DNA of 7,988 nucleotides from an uncultured Oscillospiraceae bacterium (GTDB lineage: Bacteria > Bacillota > Clostridia > Oscillospirales > Acutalibacteraceae), in NCBI GenBank assembly GCA_900550095.1, contig URRG01000092.1, forward strand, positions 1-7,988. The letters run 5' to 3'. Positions 1-7,572 of this stretch are shown here, in pieces. Numbering within the stretch: position 1 is the first letter of the stretch; the number at the start of each line of letters is the position of its first letter. Position numbers and translations under genes: made by a program. Below the pieces are notes generated by a model. That model did not search any database. It was not told the origin of the DNA and saw nothing but the letters and a program-made list of their open reading frames with translations.

Positions 1-500
1 GCTACGGAACGCCCTATGTGATGGGACTTCCCATGGGGGGAGGTCTTACAAAGGAGCTTATGGAAGAGCTGCGGGAAGCAGCAGCGTCCGGTGAGAATCC
101 GAATTTCCTCTGCAGGCAAAAAGCAACGGAAGAGGGAGAAGAGGGGAAGGCCTCCTATATCATAGGGGAACCTCTATGGGCCGCCTCCCTGCGTTATGCT
201 CTGGAACGGGAATTTGGAATGAAAAATCTGCATATTCTGACGCCTCTGGAAGAAGGAGCTGCCCTGCTTCGGAAAGGAGATTTAGCGGGCGCAGAGGAAG
301 ACGACTGTTTTACAGGCTTTCGGCAGGCGGAATATATTTTTGGGGATCCTCTGTATCAATGGGCGATTCCTAAAGAAAGCGGCGCGAGGCTGATCCGGCT
401 TCCGCACGAAGGATGTTCAGGAAGGATGTTCAGGGGAGAGATCCCTGTTCTAATAGGACGTCATTTTGAAAAATGGTTTGAAAAGGAGATGCACAAATGA
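1..500 (+). CDS. Nitrogenase component 1-like protein, C-terminal part (5' end outside window)
   Basis: The frame is open from base 3, so the gene begins left of the window; about 165 C-terminal residues are visible. The pattern resembles the last Rossmann-like domain of the Oxidored_nitro family (NifD/NifK/BchN/BchB/CfbD superfamily): a Gly-rich turn (GLPMGGG) after a TPYV strand, a strand-glycine element (YIIGEP), a second one (YIFGDPLYQW), and a closing LPHEGCSGRMFRG segment before the final helix. Family members work as paired subunits fed electrons by a NifH-like ATPase to reduce N2, tetrapyrroles or other substrates. By eye I see no counterpart of the NifD PYHG histidine that binds FeMo-cofactor, so true nitrogenase is unlikely. 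The stop overlaps the next gene by 4 nt (ATGA), implying coupled expression with the importer. The family call rests on recognition of a partial sequence; the substrate is unknown. Confidence 0.68.
   Translation, partial: YGTPYVMGLPMGGGLTKELMEELREAAASGENPNFLCRQKATEEGEEGKASYIIGEPLWAASLRYALEREFGMKNLHILTPLEEGAALLRKGDLAGAEEDDCFTGFRQAEYIFGDPLYQWAIPKESGARLIRLPHEGCSGRMFRGEIPVLIGRHFEKWFEKEMHK
408..433 (+). repeat. Perfect 13-bp tandem duplication inside the nitrogenase-like gene
   Basis: GAAGGATGTTCAG occurs twice back to back (408-420 and 421-433). It lies in the coding region for the HEGCSGRMFRG segment. Because 13 is not a multiple of three, the two copies are read in different frames, and loss or gain of one copy would shift the frame before the stop. 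Whether this is functional or chance cannot be told from one sequence. Confidence 0.9.
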
Positions 501-1684
501 AACGAAGGTTTTTGGCGATGCTGCTCTCTGCGGCAGTTTGCCTGACAATGTTCGGAGGATGCGCCTCTGAAAACGGTTCCGCTGGAAGCGATTCTTCATC
601 ACAGAGCGCTGAAAGCTCTCAGGCCGAGATCTCTTCCGACGCTGGAGAAGCTGAGAAAGATACCATCACAGTGGTGGACCATGCGGGAAATACCGTTGAG
701 GTGCCGAAAAAAATAGACCGCGTTGCGGTTGTGGGGATTCTGCCTTTCCCCTCTGTTATCGCCATGTATCTGGGCTCTGCGGAAAAGTTGGTGGGGATCC
801 CTCCCGCATCCAAAAGCGCGGCTGAGATCGGCCTTCTGGGGGAGATTTTCCCTGAAATCCTCAATGCGGAGACCGGCTACACCAACGGAAGCGACCTGAA
901 CATTGAAGAACTGATGAATCTTGACCCCGACGTAGTTTTCTATCTTGCGGGCAACGACGAATGGAAGACGGCTATGGAAAGCGCGGGAATTCCCTGCATA
1001 GGGGTTTCCACCAGCAAGTGGGATTACGACGTCCTGGAAACCTATGACCAGTGGATCGATCTGCTGAGCCAGGTGTTCCCGGAAGAAAACAAGAGCCAGG
1101 AAGTTTCCGACTACAGCAAGGAAATGTACGATATGATCCAGGAACGGGTGGAAGGCCTTTCAGAAGATGAAAAGAAGGAGATCCTCTTCCTGTATCAATA
1201 TGACGACAGCCAGATCGTCACCTCGGGCAAGCACTTTTTCGGCCAGTTCTGGGCTGAAGCGGTAGGCGGAAAGAATGCCGCGGAAGAAGTGCAGGCGGAT
1301 AATTCCAACGCCGTGATCAATATGGAGCAGATCTATACCTGGGATCCGGACGTGGTCTTTATTACGAATTTTACCGCTGCCATGCCGGATGACCTTTACA
1401 ATAATGCGCTTGGCAACGACTGGAGCAGTGTGAAGGCTGTGAAGGATAAGGCTGTTTATAAAATGCCTCTGGGTTCCTACAGAAGCTATACGCCTGGCAC
1501 GGATACGCCTGTGACTCTGCTGTGGCTGGCACAAAAGACATATCCGGAGCTTTTTGATGACATTGACCTCACACAGGAAGTGAAGAAGTATTATAAGGAC
1601 ATTTATGGAGTCGAGCTGACTGACGAGCAGGTGGACAGGATGTATAACCCTGAAGCGCACGCTGCGGAAGGCACACAGAAATAA
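497..1684 (+). CDS. ABC transporter substrate-binding lipoprotein (iron-chelate/cobalamin class)
   Basis: The 395-residue protein is an extracytoplasmic receptor that delivers substrate to the permease encoded next. The first 21 residues form a lipoprotein signal peptide: MKRR, a hydrophobic stretch, then FGG before Cys22, the lipid-bearing residue. A Ser/Gly/Glu-rich linker (about 23-54) tethers the globular part. From about 56 it follows the periplasmic-binding-protein family of FepB/FhuD/BtuF type (PF01497): an ITVVDHAGNTVEVP opening, the KIDRVAVVG strand, an LDPDVVFYL strand, and WDPDVVFIT in the second lobe. A C-terminal helical tail (YYKDIYGVELTDEQ) is common in clostridial members. The start is supported by AAGGAG at 483-488, 8 nt upstream and inside the preceding gene. 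The ligand (siderophore, haem, corrinoid or another metal chelate) cannot be read from the sequence. Confidence 0.93.
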   Translation: MKRRFLAMLLSAAVCLTMFGGCASENGSAGSDSSSQSAESSQAEISSDAGEAEKDTITVVDHAGNTVEVPKKIDRVAVVGILPFPSVIAMYLGSAEKLVGIPPASKSAAEIGLLGEIFPEILNAETGYTNGSDLNIEELMNLDPDVVFYLAGNDEWKTAMESAGIPCIGVSTSKWDYDVLETYDQWIDLLSQVFPEENKSQEVSDYSKEMYDMIQERVEGLSEDEKKEILFLYQYDDSQIVTSGKHFFGQFWAEAVGGKNAAEEVQADNSNAVINMEQIYTWDPDVVFITNFTAAMPDDLYNNALGNDWSSVKAVKDKAVYKMPLGSYRSYTPGTDTPVTLLWLAQKTYPELFDDIDLTQEVKKYYKDIYGVELTDEQVDRMYNPEAHAAEGTQK

Positions 1685-1714
1685 CCTGAGCGAGCAGAAA
1701 CGGATAGGGATGAA

Positions 1715-2809
1715 ATGATGAGAGAGCAAAGAAACGAGGGAGCAAAGAATGTTTTTCAGACTGTGTCCACCCGCGCAAAAGACGGGGGACCGCAGCGAAA
1801 CACCCACAGGGCGCACTGCATTTGGGCCGCCGTTATATTGGCGGCTATTCTGGTGCTCTCTGCGGCGGCTGTGACCATGGGGCGCTACCACATCGGATTC
1901 AAGGAGTTTTTCGCGGCTCTTGTTCCAGGATGGTTCCCGGATGTGGAGGTTCCCGAAGCCGCCCGCAACGTTATTTTCAATATCCGGCTGCCTCGCATCG
2001 GTCTGGCTCTTCTGGCCGGAGCAGGGCTCAGCGTTTCCGGCGGGGCTTTCCAGGCTTTGTTTTCCAATCCTCTGGCCACACCCGACACCCTGGGTGTGGC
2101 TACGGGGGCTTCCTTTGGGGCTGTTTTAGGAATCCTCCTGGGGCTTCCGTCTATTCTGGTGCAGACCTTTGCCCTTCTTGCCGGCCTCTTGGCGGTGATC
2201 CTTGTGTATACGGTGGGGCGTGTAAGGGGAGGCTCCCCCATGATCATGCTGATTCTGGCCGGTATGGTGATCAGCGCTTTGTTTTCGGCCCTGGTATCAT
2301 TGGTCAAATATACAGCGGATCCTCAGGATGTGCTCCCCGCCATTACCTTTTGGCTGATGGGGAGTCTTTCCGGAACGACGAACGAGACTCTTCTGGTGGG
2401 GGCTCCTTTCATACTTTTGGGAATGCTTCTGATCTATATTTTTCGCTGGAAGCTCAATGCCATGACTCTCTCTGAAGAAGAGGCGACGTCTCTGGGTATA
2501 CCGGTGAAACGGATTCGTGCCTTGGTAGTGCTGGGCTCCACTATGATAACGGCTTCCGTTGTCTCCATGTGCGGTCTGATCGGCTGGGTGGGGCTTCTGA
2601 TTCCCCACATTGCCCGGATGGTTTTTGGCAACAATAACACGTATGTGGTGCCGGCCAGTATGGGGCTGGGGGCGATATTCATGTTGGTAATCGATACAGC
2701 TGCCCGCTGTGTCACTGCAGCAGAGATTCCGGTTTCTATTCTAACGGCTGTTATCGGTGCTCCTTTCTTTATTGCGCTTTTGCGTAAAACGGGAGGGATC
2801 CAGGTATGA
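1715..2809 (+). CDS. FecCD/BtuC-family ABC transporter permease
   Basis: The 364-residue integral membrane subunit is the translocation channel of the importer. After a polar N-terminal tail of about 34 residues it has a run of hydrophobic helices consistent with the roughly ten-helix BtuC fold. Family landmarks are RLPR at 91-94, GLSVSGGAFQALFSNPLA at 104-121, DTLGVATGASFG at 124-135, TFWLMGSLSG at 211-220, the cytoplasmic coupling helix near EEEATSLGIPV (254-264) that docks on the ATPase, LIGWVGLLIPHIAR at 288-301, and IPVSILTAVIGAPFF near the C-terminus. A single permease gene implies a homodimer. The start is ambiguous: ATG at 1715 or the adjacent ATG at 1718; the weak GGGA at 1707-1710 fits 1718 slightly better. 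The gene lies 30 nt after the receptor gene and overlaps the ATPase gene by 4 nt. Confidence 0.95.
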   Translation: MMREQRNEGAKNVFQTVSTRAKDGGPQRNTHRAHCIWAAVILAAILVLSAAAVTMGRYHIGFKEFFAALVPGWFPDVEVPEAARNVIFNIRLPRIGLALLAGAGLSVSGGAFQALFSNPLATPDTLGVATGASFGAVLGILLGLPSILVQTFALLAGLLAVILVYTVGRVRGGSPMIMLILAGMVISALFSALVSLVKYTADPQDVLPAITFWLMGSLSGTTNETLLVGAPFILLGMLLIYIFRWKLNAMTLSEEEATSLGIPVKRIRALVVLGSTMITASVVSMCGLIGWVGLLIPHIARMVFGNNNTYVVPASMGLGAIFMLVIDTAARCVTAAEIPVSILTAVIGAPFFIALLRKTGGIQV

Positions 2810-3612
2810 AATTTGAAGTGCGGGAAGGTTCCTTCCAATATACCCACGAAAAAGAAGTGCTGAAGAAGGTCTCTTTCTCTCTGGAAGGGCCTGAGATCCT
2901 CTCTATCCTGGGCGCTAACGGAGCAGGAAAGACCACTCTTTTAAAATGTATGCTGGGGCTTCTTACATGGAGCTCGGGAGCGACATTTTTAGACGATGTG
3001 AACATCAAAAATATTCCCCATAAGGAATTTTGGAAAAGAGTAGGCTATGTTCCTCAGGCGAAAAAGCCCTCCTTTGTATACAGTGTCAGAGAAATGGTGG
3101 TGCTGGGGCGAAACGCCTGGCTAAAGGAATGGCAGCGGCCGGGGAAAAAGGACTGGGAAAAGGTGGACGAAGCTTTGGAGCTTCTCGGTATATCCCATTT
3201 ACAGAACAGGCTCTGCAACCAGATCAGCGGCGGAGAGTATCAGCTTGTGCTTATAGCCAGAGCATTGGCGGCCGAGCCTTCCCTTCTTGTTCTGGATGAG
3301 CCGGAGTCCAATCTGGATTTTAAAAACCAAACCATAGTGCTGGAGGCCATACGCCGCCTGTGCAGAGAAAAGGGAATATCGGCTATTCTGAATACTCACT
3401 ATCCGGAGCACGCTATCGATATTTCACAGAAAGCATTGCTTCTCATGCCGGAGGGTTCCACTGTTTTCGGCAGGGCGGAAGAGATCCTTCGGGAGGAGCT
3501 TTTGGAAAAGGCCTTTGACGTGCCGGTGCTGATGCGGAAAATACAGCTTCCCGGGCGGGAATACACCTGTGTATTCCCTTCGCCCCTGCCGAATGATAAG
3601 GAGGAACCATAA
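2806..3612 (+). CDS. ABC transporter ATPase (FecE/BtuD type)
   Basis: The 268-residue cytoplasmic ATPase drives the importer; two copies would pair with the permease dimer. All nucleotide-binding motifs are intact: Walker A GANGAGKTT (36-44), Q-loop Gln84 in YVPQ, signature SGGEYQ (141-146), Walker B LLVLDEP (160-166) with Glu165 as catalytic base, D-loop SNLD (168-171), and switch His198 in NTHYPEHA. The signature has Glu instead of the usual Gln after SGG, and the THxPxHA form of the H-loop is typical of siderophore/haem/B12 importers. Its ATG shares bases with the permease stop (ATGA), and GGGAGG at 2791-2796 serves as ribosome binding site. The gene ends 1 nt before hydF, so the two are almost certainly cotranscribed. 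Confidence 0.95.
   Translation: MKFEVREGSFQYTHEKEVLKKVSFSLEGPEILSILGANGAGKTTLLKCMLGLLTWSSGATFLDDVNIKNIPHKEFWKRVGYVPQAKKPSFVYSVREMVVLGRNAWLKEWQRPGKKDWEKVDEALELLGISHLQNRLCNQISGGEYQLVLIARALAAEPSLLVLDEPESNLDFKNQTIVLEAIRRLCREKGISAILNTHYPEHAIDISQKALLLMPEGSTVFGRAEEILREELLEKAFDVPVLMRKIQLPGREYTCVFPSPLPNDKEEP
3598..3604 (+). promoter_or_regulatory. Ribosome binding site fixing the hydF start
   Basis: AAGGAGG, a full-length anti-SD match, lies 9 nt before ATG 3614. It decides against the in-frame ATG at 3569, which would overlap the ATPase gene by 44 nt and add 15 residues unlike the family N-terminus. The site sits within the last codons of the ATPase gene. Confidence 0.85.
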
Positions 3613-3613
3613 G

Positions 3614-4867
3614 ATGAGCAATTCCATCCATACAGGAGGCCTGAACAGCGCTCCATCCGGAGATAGGGCCCATATCGGTATTTTTGGCAGGCGCAATGCA
3701 GGAAAATCCAGTGTGATCAATGCCATGACAGGGCAGAGTCTTTCCATTGTTTCCGATGTGAAGGGAACTACTACGGATCCTGTCCAGAAGACCATGGAAC
3801 TGCTTCCCTTGGGGCCGGTAGTAATGATCGACACCCCTGGCATCGACGATGAAGGAGAGCTGGGTTCCCTTCGCGTGCAGAAGAGCTATCAGATCCTGAA
3901 TAAAACGGATATAGCCGTTCTGGTGATCGACGGCACGGAGGGATTTTCAAAAGAAGACGCTGCCCTTGAGGAAAAATGCAAGGAAAAGAAGATTCCGTAT
4001 ATAGCCGTGGCCAACAAGTTGGATAAAATTCGGGAAAAAGGCGGAGAGCCCCCAACCATGCATACGGCTGCCGGTGAACCTATCCTTTGGGTAAGTTCCT
4101 CCACAGGGGAAAATATTGCCGTGCTAAAAGAGAAAATCGCGGCGCTTGTCCCTGAGCAGAAGCCGGAATATCCCATCGTTTCCGATCTGCTCAAGCCCGG
4201 GGATTTTGTGGTGCTGGTGGTGCCCATCGATAAGGCGGCTCCAAAGGGCAGGCTGATTTTGCCTCAGCAGCAGACCATCCGGGATATTCTGGAGGCGGGC
4301 GCCATATCTGTCGTCACCCAGGATGACCGTGTGGCGGAGACCATCTCTTCCCTGAAAAAAGGAAAATCTCCCAGATTGGTGATAACGGACAGCCAGGCTT
4401 TTGCAAGGGTTTCCAGAGATACGCCGAAGGACATGGAGCTTACCTCCTTCTCGATCCTGTTTGCCCGGCATAAAGGGAATCTTGAAGAGTTGATCCGCGG
4501 TGTAAAGGCCTTGGATTCCCTTCAGGATGGGGATACGGTGCTGATTTCAGAGGGCTGCACCCATCACCGCCAGTGCGGAGATATCGGGACTGTGAAGCTT
4601 CCCGCCTGGGTATCCAAATATACGGGGAAAAAGCTGCAGTTTGCCTATACCAGCGGAACGGAATTTCCTGTGGATCTTTCGCCTTACAGGATGGTGATCC
4701 ACTGCGGGGGCTGCATGCTCAACGAGCGGGAGATGAAGTACAGGATCCAATGCGCTGCAGATCAGGGCGTTCCCATTGCCAACTATGGTCTGGTTATTGC
4801 GCAGACCCAGGGAATCCTGAAGAGAAGCCTTGAGCCCTTCCCGCAGGTGTCCGCACTTCTGGAATAA
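3614..4867 (+). CDS. hydF: [FeFe]-hydrogenase maturation GTPase HydF
   Basis: HydF is the scaffold on which the 2Fe precursor of the hydrogenase H-cluster is assembled, from products of the radical-SAM enzymes HydG and HydE, before transfer to apo-HydA. The 417 residues match the usual length. The N-terminal GTPase domain has G1 GRRNAGKS (25-32), G2 GTTTD (51-55), G3 DTPG (73-76) and G4 NKLD (134-137). A middle dimerisation domain follows. The C-terminal cluster-binding domain carries the diagnostic CxH...HCxxC set: Cys315, His317, His363, Cys364, Cys367, with 45 residues between the two histidines. All key residues are present, so the protein should be functional. It sits 1 nt behind an importer ATPase gene instead of beside hydE/hydG, which are absent here. 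It is translated from its own strong ribosome binding site. Confidence 0.96.
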   Translation: MSNSIHTGGLNSAPSGDRAHIGIFGRRNAGKSSVINAMTGQSLSIVSDVKGTTTDPVQKTMELLPLGPVVMIDTPGIDDEGELGSLRVQKSYQILNKTDIAVLVIDGTEGFSKEDAALEEKCKEKKIPYIAVANKLDKIREKGGEPPTMHTAAGEPILWVSSSTGENIAVLKEKIAALVPEQKPEYPIVSDLLKPGDFVVLVVPIDKAAPKGRLILPQQQTIRDILEAGAISVVTQDDRVAETISSLKKGKSPRLVITDSQAFARVSRDTPKDMELTSFSILFARHKGNLEELIRGVKALDSLQDGDTVLISEGCTHHRQCGDIGTVKLPAWVSKYTGKKLQFAYTSGTEFPVDLSPYRMVIHCGGCMLNEREMKYRIQCAADQGVPIANYGLVIAQTQGILKRSLEPFPQVSALLE

Positions 4868-4903
4868 TGGTGATGAAACGGCGAGGAAAGGAGCGAGAAA
4901 CCC

Positions 4904-5167
4904 ATGGATGCAAAGAATACTGAAGAAACCCGCATCGCGCTGGTGGGCATCATTGTGGAGGATATGGAGCAGACTGAAAAAATCAACCGGATTCTTCATA
5001 CATACGGAAGTTATATCATTGGAAGGATGGGGATCCCCTACAGACAGAGAGAGGTTTCCATTATCAGTATTGTTCTGGATGCGCCTAATTCCGTTATCAG
5101 TGCTCTTTCTGGTAAACTGGGGATGCTGCCTGGTGTGCAGACAAAGACTATTTATTCCAAGGCCTGA
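4904..5167 (+). CDS. TM1266-family putative iron-only hydrogenase system regulator
   Basis: The 87-residue protein matches the small TM1266-type family (named from Thermotoga maritima), which recurs beside hydE/hydF/hydG and was therefore named a putative hydrogenase-system regulator. Its biochemical role is not established. Visible features are RIALVGIIVED near the N-terminus, the IGRMGIPYRQREVSIISIVLDA core and GKLGMLPGVQTKTIY at the end, which suggest a ferredoxin-like alpha/beta fold akin to ACT or NikR C-terminal domains. There is no DNA-binding segment and no cysteine, so it probably binds a small ligand or metal, or acts through a partner; this is inference. AGGAAAGGAG at 4884-4893 provides the ribosome binding site, 10 nt before ATG. 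It is the last gene of the operon, 36 nt after hydF. Confidence 0.88.
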   Translation: MDAKNTEETRIALVGIIVEDMEQTEKINRILHTYGSYIIGRMGIPYRQREVSIISIVLDAPNSVISALSGKLGMLPGVQTKTIYSKA

Positions 5168-5308
5168 AGAGCGCCGTGAAAGCACGAATGGATACTGGGA
5201 CGGCACGCAGACGGCTGTTATAAAAAGCGGTAAAACGCGTTCCTTCCCAAAACAGAAGAGGGCGGCAGAACGTACATGGCCGGCTTAGTGTATGGCGATG
5301 GTATCTGT

Positions 5309-5344
5309 AATAAAAAAGACGGGGGCTTCCCCGTCTTTTTTATT
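5309..5344. terminator. Bidirectional Rho-independent terminator between convergent operons
   Basis: A perfect 16-bp stem pairs 5309-5324 (AATAAAAAAGACGGGG) with 5329-5344 around a GCTT loop (5325-5328). The G+C-rich top (GACGGGG/CCCCGTC) is flanked by A6 on one side and T6 on the other, so transcripts from either strand end in a U-tract. It lies 141 nt past the TM1266-family stop and 83 nt past the feoB stop. Between 5168 and 5308 I see no credible gene, only an 11-codon frame at 5188 with no ribosome binding site. Confidence 0.95.
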
Positions 5345-5427
5345 GTGTCCGGCCGCACTTTCGTGCAGGAGTTTGGGTATTGCAACCTGTTTTTAGGAGC
5401 TGTTTGCGGCGGAAATAAGGGACAGCT

Positions 5428-7572
5428 TCAGCATATTCCGAGCAGTCTGGCTCCCGACGCGACGATAAAGCACAGCAGCATTCCGCAGGCTGTGGGGATC
5501 AAAAAAGCCAGAAGGGGCCACTTCAGGCTGTGCGTTTCCTTGCCCACTGTAATAAGGGTGGTGGAGCAGGGCCAATGCATCAGGAAAAACAGGAGAGTAC
5601 AGAGAGCTGTGACCCACGTCCATCCATTGGAGAGAAGGAGGGTGTGCAACTCTACAAGGTTCAGTTCCGTGAGGCTTCCAGCAGCGGAGTAGGCCATGAT
5701 CATGATGGGGATGACGATCTCATTGGCGGGAAACCCCAGGATAAAGGCGGCCAGGATAACGCCGTCCATTCCAAGAGCTTTTCCCAAAGGATCCAGGAGC
5801 CCTGTGAATTGGGTGAGCAGGCTTGCGCCGCCTGTCTCTATGTTGGCCAAAAGCCAGATGACGAGCCCGGCGGGAGCGGCTACCGCCACGGCACGGGCCA
5901 GAACGAAGAGCGTTCTGTCGACCACGGAACGGAGGATCACTTTTCCGATCTGCGGTCTTCGGTAGGGAGGAAGCTCCAGAGCAAAAGAGGAGGGGAGCCC
6001 CTTTAACAAGGTGCTGGATAAAATGCGGGAGACAAGAAACGTCATCAGGATTCCCAAAAGGATAAAGCCGGTGAGCATCAATGCGGAGAGAAAACCGGAG
6101 AAAACGCTGGCGCCTGTGAAAAAGATCGTGATCAGAGTGATCAGCGCCGGAAAGCGCCCGTTGCAGGGCACAAAATTGTTTGTGAGTATGGCGATGAGGC
6201 GCTCCCTGGGGGAATCGATGATGCGGCAGCCTGTGACGCCCGCTGCATTGCATCCGAAGCCCATGCACATAGTAAGGGCCTGTTTTCCGCAGGCGTGGGC
6301 TTTGCAAAAAGGTTTATCCAGATTAAAGGCCACCCGGGGCAGATATCCCAGATCCTCCAAAAGAGTGAAGAGGGGAAAGAAAATAGCCATTGGCGGAAGC
6401 ATGACCGCCACTACCCAGGAGAGCACACGCCAGATCCCTTCAAAAAGAAGGCTGGTAAGCCAGGCAGGAGCCTGCATAGCCTGAAACCACTGTGTCATCT
6501 GCATTTCAAGAGAAGAAAGCCCTTGAGAAAGCAGTTCGGAAGGAACATTGGCGCCGGAGATCGTGAGCCAGAACACCAGAGCCAAAAGCAGAAGCATGAA
6601 AGGGACTGCCGTGATCCGGCCCGTCAGAATAGAGTCGATTTTTTTATCTCTTGGGGAAATGCAGGAGCACCCGGAAAGGACGGCTTCACAGCAGATATCC
6701 TCCGATGTGCGCACCAGGCAGGAAGTGAGCTGATCCTGCAGGTCCTCGGGAGAGATGCCGTTCTCTGCAAGGAACTTTCCGGCTCTTTCAGCGGCTGAAT
6801 AAATCTCTTCCCGGTTTGGCAGGGATTTTATATGCTGCCGGAGTTGTTCCGTCCAGCTTTCCTCGGGTTCCAAGAGGCGGAGGCTCAGCCATCGGGCGGA
6901 GGGGACGGCGTCCTGAGGGAACAGGGGCTCTAAAAGGGCCGCGGCTTTTTCGATAGGGTCTGTATAACGGGGAAGAATGGGGTGGGGAGACCGTTCCGCC
7001 GTTTCCTTCAGAAGAGCCAGAATGGAATCCAGGCCCTTTCCGCTTCTGGCTGTGCAGGTAGTCACAGGAACGCCCAGCCGCCTTTCCAAAGAAAGAGGAT
7101 CGATACGGATTTTCCTCTTTTCAGCTTCATCCATCAGGTTGATGCAGACAGCCGTATGAGGCGTTATTTCCATGGTCTGCAGAACCAGGTTCAAATTCCG
7201 TTCCAGACAGGTGGCGTCGCAGACGATCAGGGCGGCGTCCGCTCCGCCGAAGCAGAGGAAATCCCGGGCCACTTCCTCTTCTGCAGAGTGGGCAAACAGG
7301 GAGTATGTTCCCGGGATATCCGTCAGAATGTATCGTTTTCCAAAACGCCGGCATTCTCCGCAGGCAGTGGAGACCGTCTTGCCGGCCCAATTTCCCGTAT
7401 GCTGTTTCAAACCAGTTAGAGCATTGAATACGGTGCTTTTGCCTACGTTGGGATTTCCGCCTATGGCGATCAGCAGATCGTCGGGAGAGTCCTTCTGCAG
7501 CAGGAGGGATTCCGGTCTTTCTGTTTCAGGTCGGAGCTTCTGATGAAGGCGGCGGACAAGCTGCTTCTTCAT
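5428..7572 (-). CDS. feoB: Ferrous iron transport protein B (FeoB)
   Basis: FeoB is the membrane Fe(II) transporter with a cytoplasmic G domain. The 714 residues match the usual length. G-domain motifs are G1 GNPNVGKST (39-47), switch I HTGNWAGKTV (58-67, with Thr66 as G2), G3 DIPG (85-88), G4 NLMD (145-148) and a G5-like TARSG (174-178). A helical spacer region (about 200-310) follows, then several membrane helices from about 320. The first Gate motif spans roughly 436-476, with Cys436, Cys440, Cys449 and the NNFVPCNGRFP segment; the second includes GFPANEIVIPI (613-623). The C-terminal HWPCSTTLITVGKET (666-680) is typical. The switch I wording and a cysteine cluster at 285-304 (Cys285, 294, 295, 302, 304) mark a clostridial subclass. 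ATG overlaps the feoA stop by 4 nt, with GGGAGG 8 nt upstream. No feoC follows. Confidence 0.97.
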   Translation of the reverse strand: MKKQLVRRLHQKLRPETERPESLLLQKDSPDDLLIAIGGNPNVGKSTVFNALTGLKQHTGNWAGKTVSTACGECRRFGKRYILTDIPGTYSLFAHSAEEEVARDFLCFGGADAALIVCDATCLERNLNLVLQTMEITPHTAVCINLMDEAEKRKIRIDPLSLERRLGVPVTTCTARSGKGLDSILALLKETAERSPHPILPRYTDPIEKAAALLEPLFPQDAVPSARWLSLRLLEPEESWTEQLRQHIKSLPNREEIYSAAERAGKFLAENGISPEDLQDQLTSCLVRTSEDICCEAVLSGCSCISPRDKKIDSILTGRITAVPFMLLLLALVFWLTISGANVPSELLSQGLSSLEMQMTQWFQAMQAPAWLTSLLFEGIWRVLSWVVAVMLPPMAIFFPLFTLLEDLGYLPRVAFNLDKPFCKAHACGKQALTMCMGFGCNAAGVTGCRIIDSPRERLIAILTNNFVPCNGRFPALITLITIFFTGASVFSGFLSALMLTGFILLGILMTFLVSRILSSTLLKGLPSSFALELPPYRRPQIGKVILRSVVDRTLFVLARAVAVAAPAGLVIWLLANIETGGASLLTQFTGLLDPLGKALGMDGVILAAFILGFPANEIVIPIMIMAYSAAGSLTELNLVELHTLLLSNGWTWVTALCTLLFFLMHWPCSTTLITVGKETHSLKWPLLAFLIPTACGMLLCFIVASGARLLGIC

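Noticed and set aside
1160..1891. 243-codon minus-strand open frame
   Set aside because: It lies antisense to the well-supported receptor and permease genes, has a biased Arg/His/Leu composition and no recognisable domain; it is a shadow of their codon usage.
3569..3613. Upstream in-frame start for hydF
   Set aside because: It would overlap the ATPase gene by 44 nt and lacks a ribosome binding site, whereas ATG 3614 has AAGGAGG 9 nt upstream.
4547..5206. 219-codon minus-strand open frame across the hydF end and TM1266-family gene
   Set aside because: It is antisense to two recognised genes, with no ribosome binding site or family resemblance.
5355..5366. GCAC-TTTC-GTGC mini-hairpin after feoB
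   Set aside because: Only 4 bp, no U-tract; the strong neighbouring terminator explains transcript ending.
5276..5692. 138-codon plus-strand open frame starting just before the terminator
   Set aside because: It runs through the 16-bp terminator hairpin and then antisense to the conserved FeoB C-terminus; no recognisable domain.
5720..6307. 195-codon minus-strand frame inside feoB
   Set aside because: It is an alternative frame of feoB, rich in Arg/His/Ser; the feoB frame carries the conserved Gate motifs, and there is no sign of a frameshift.
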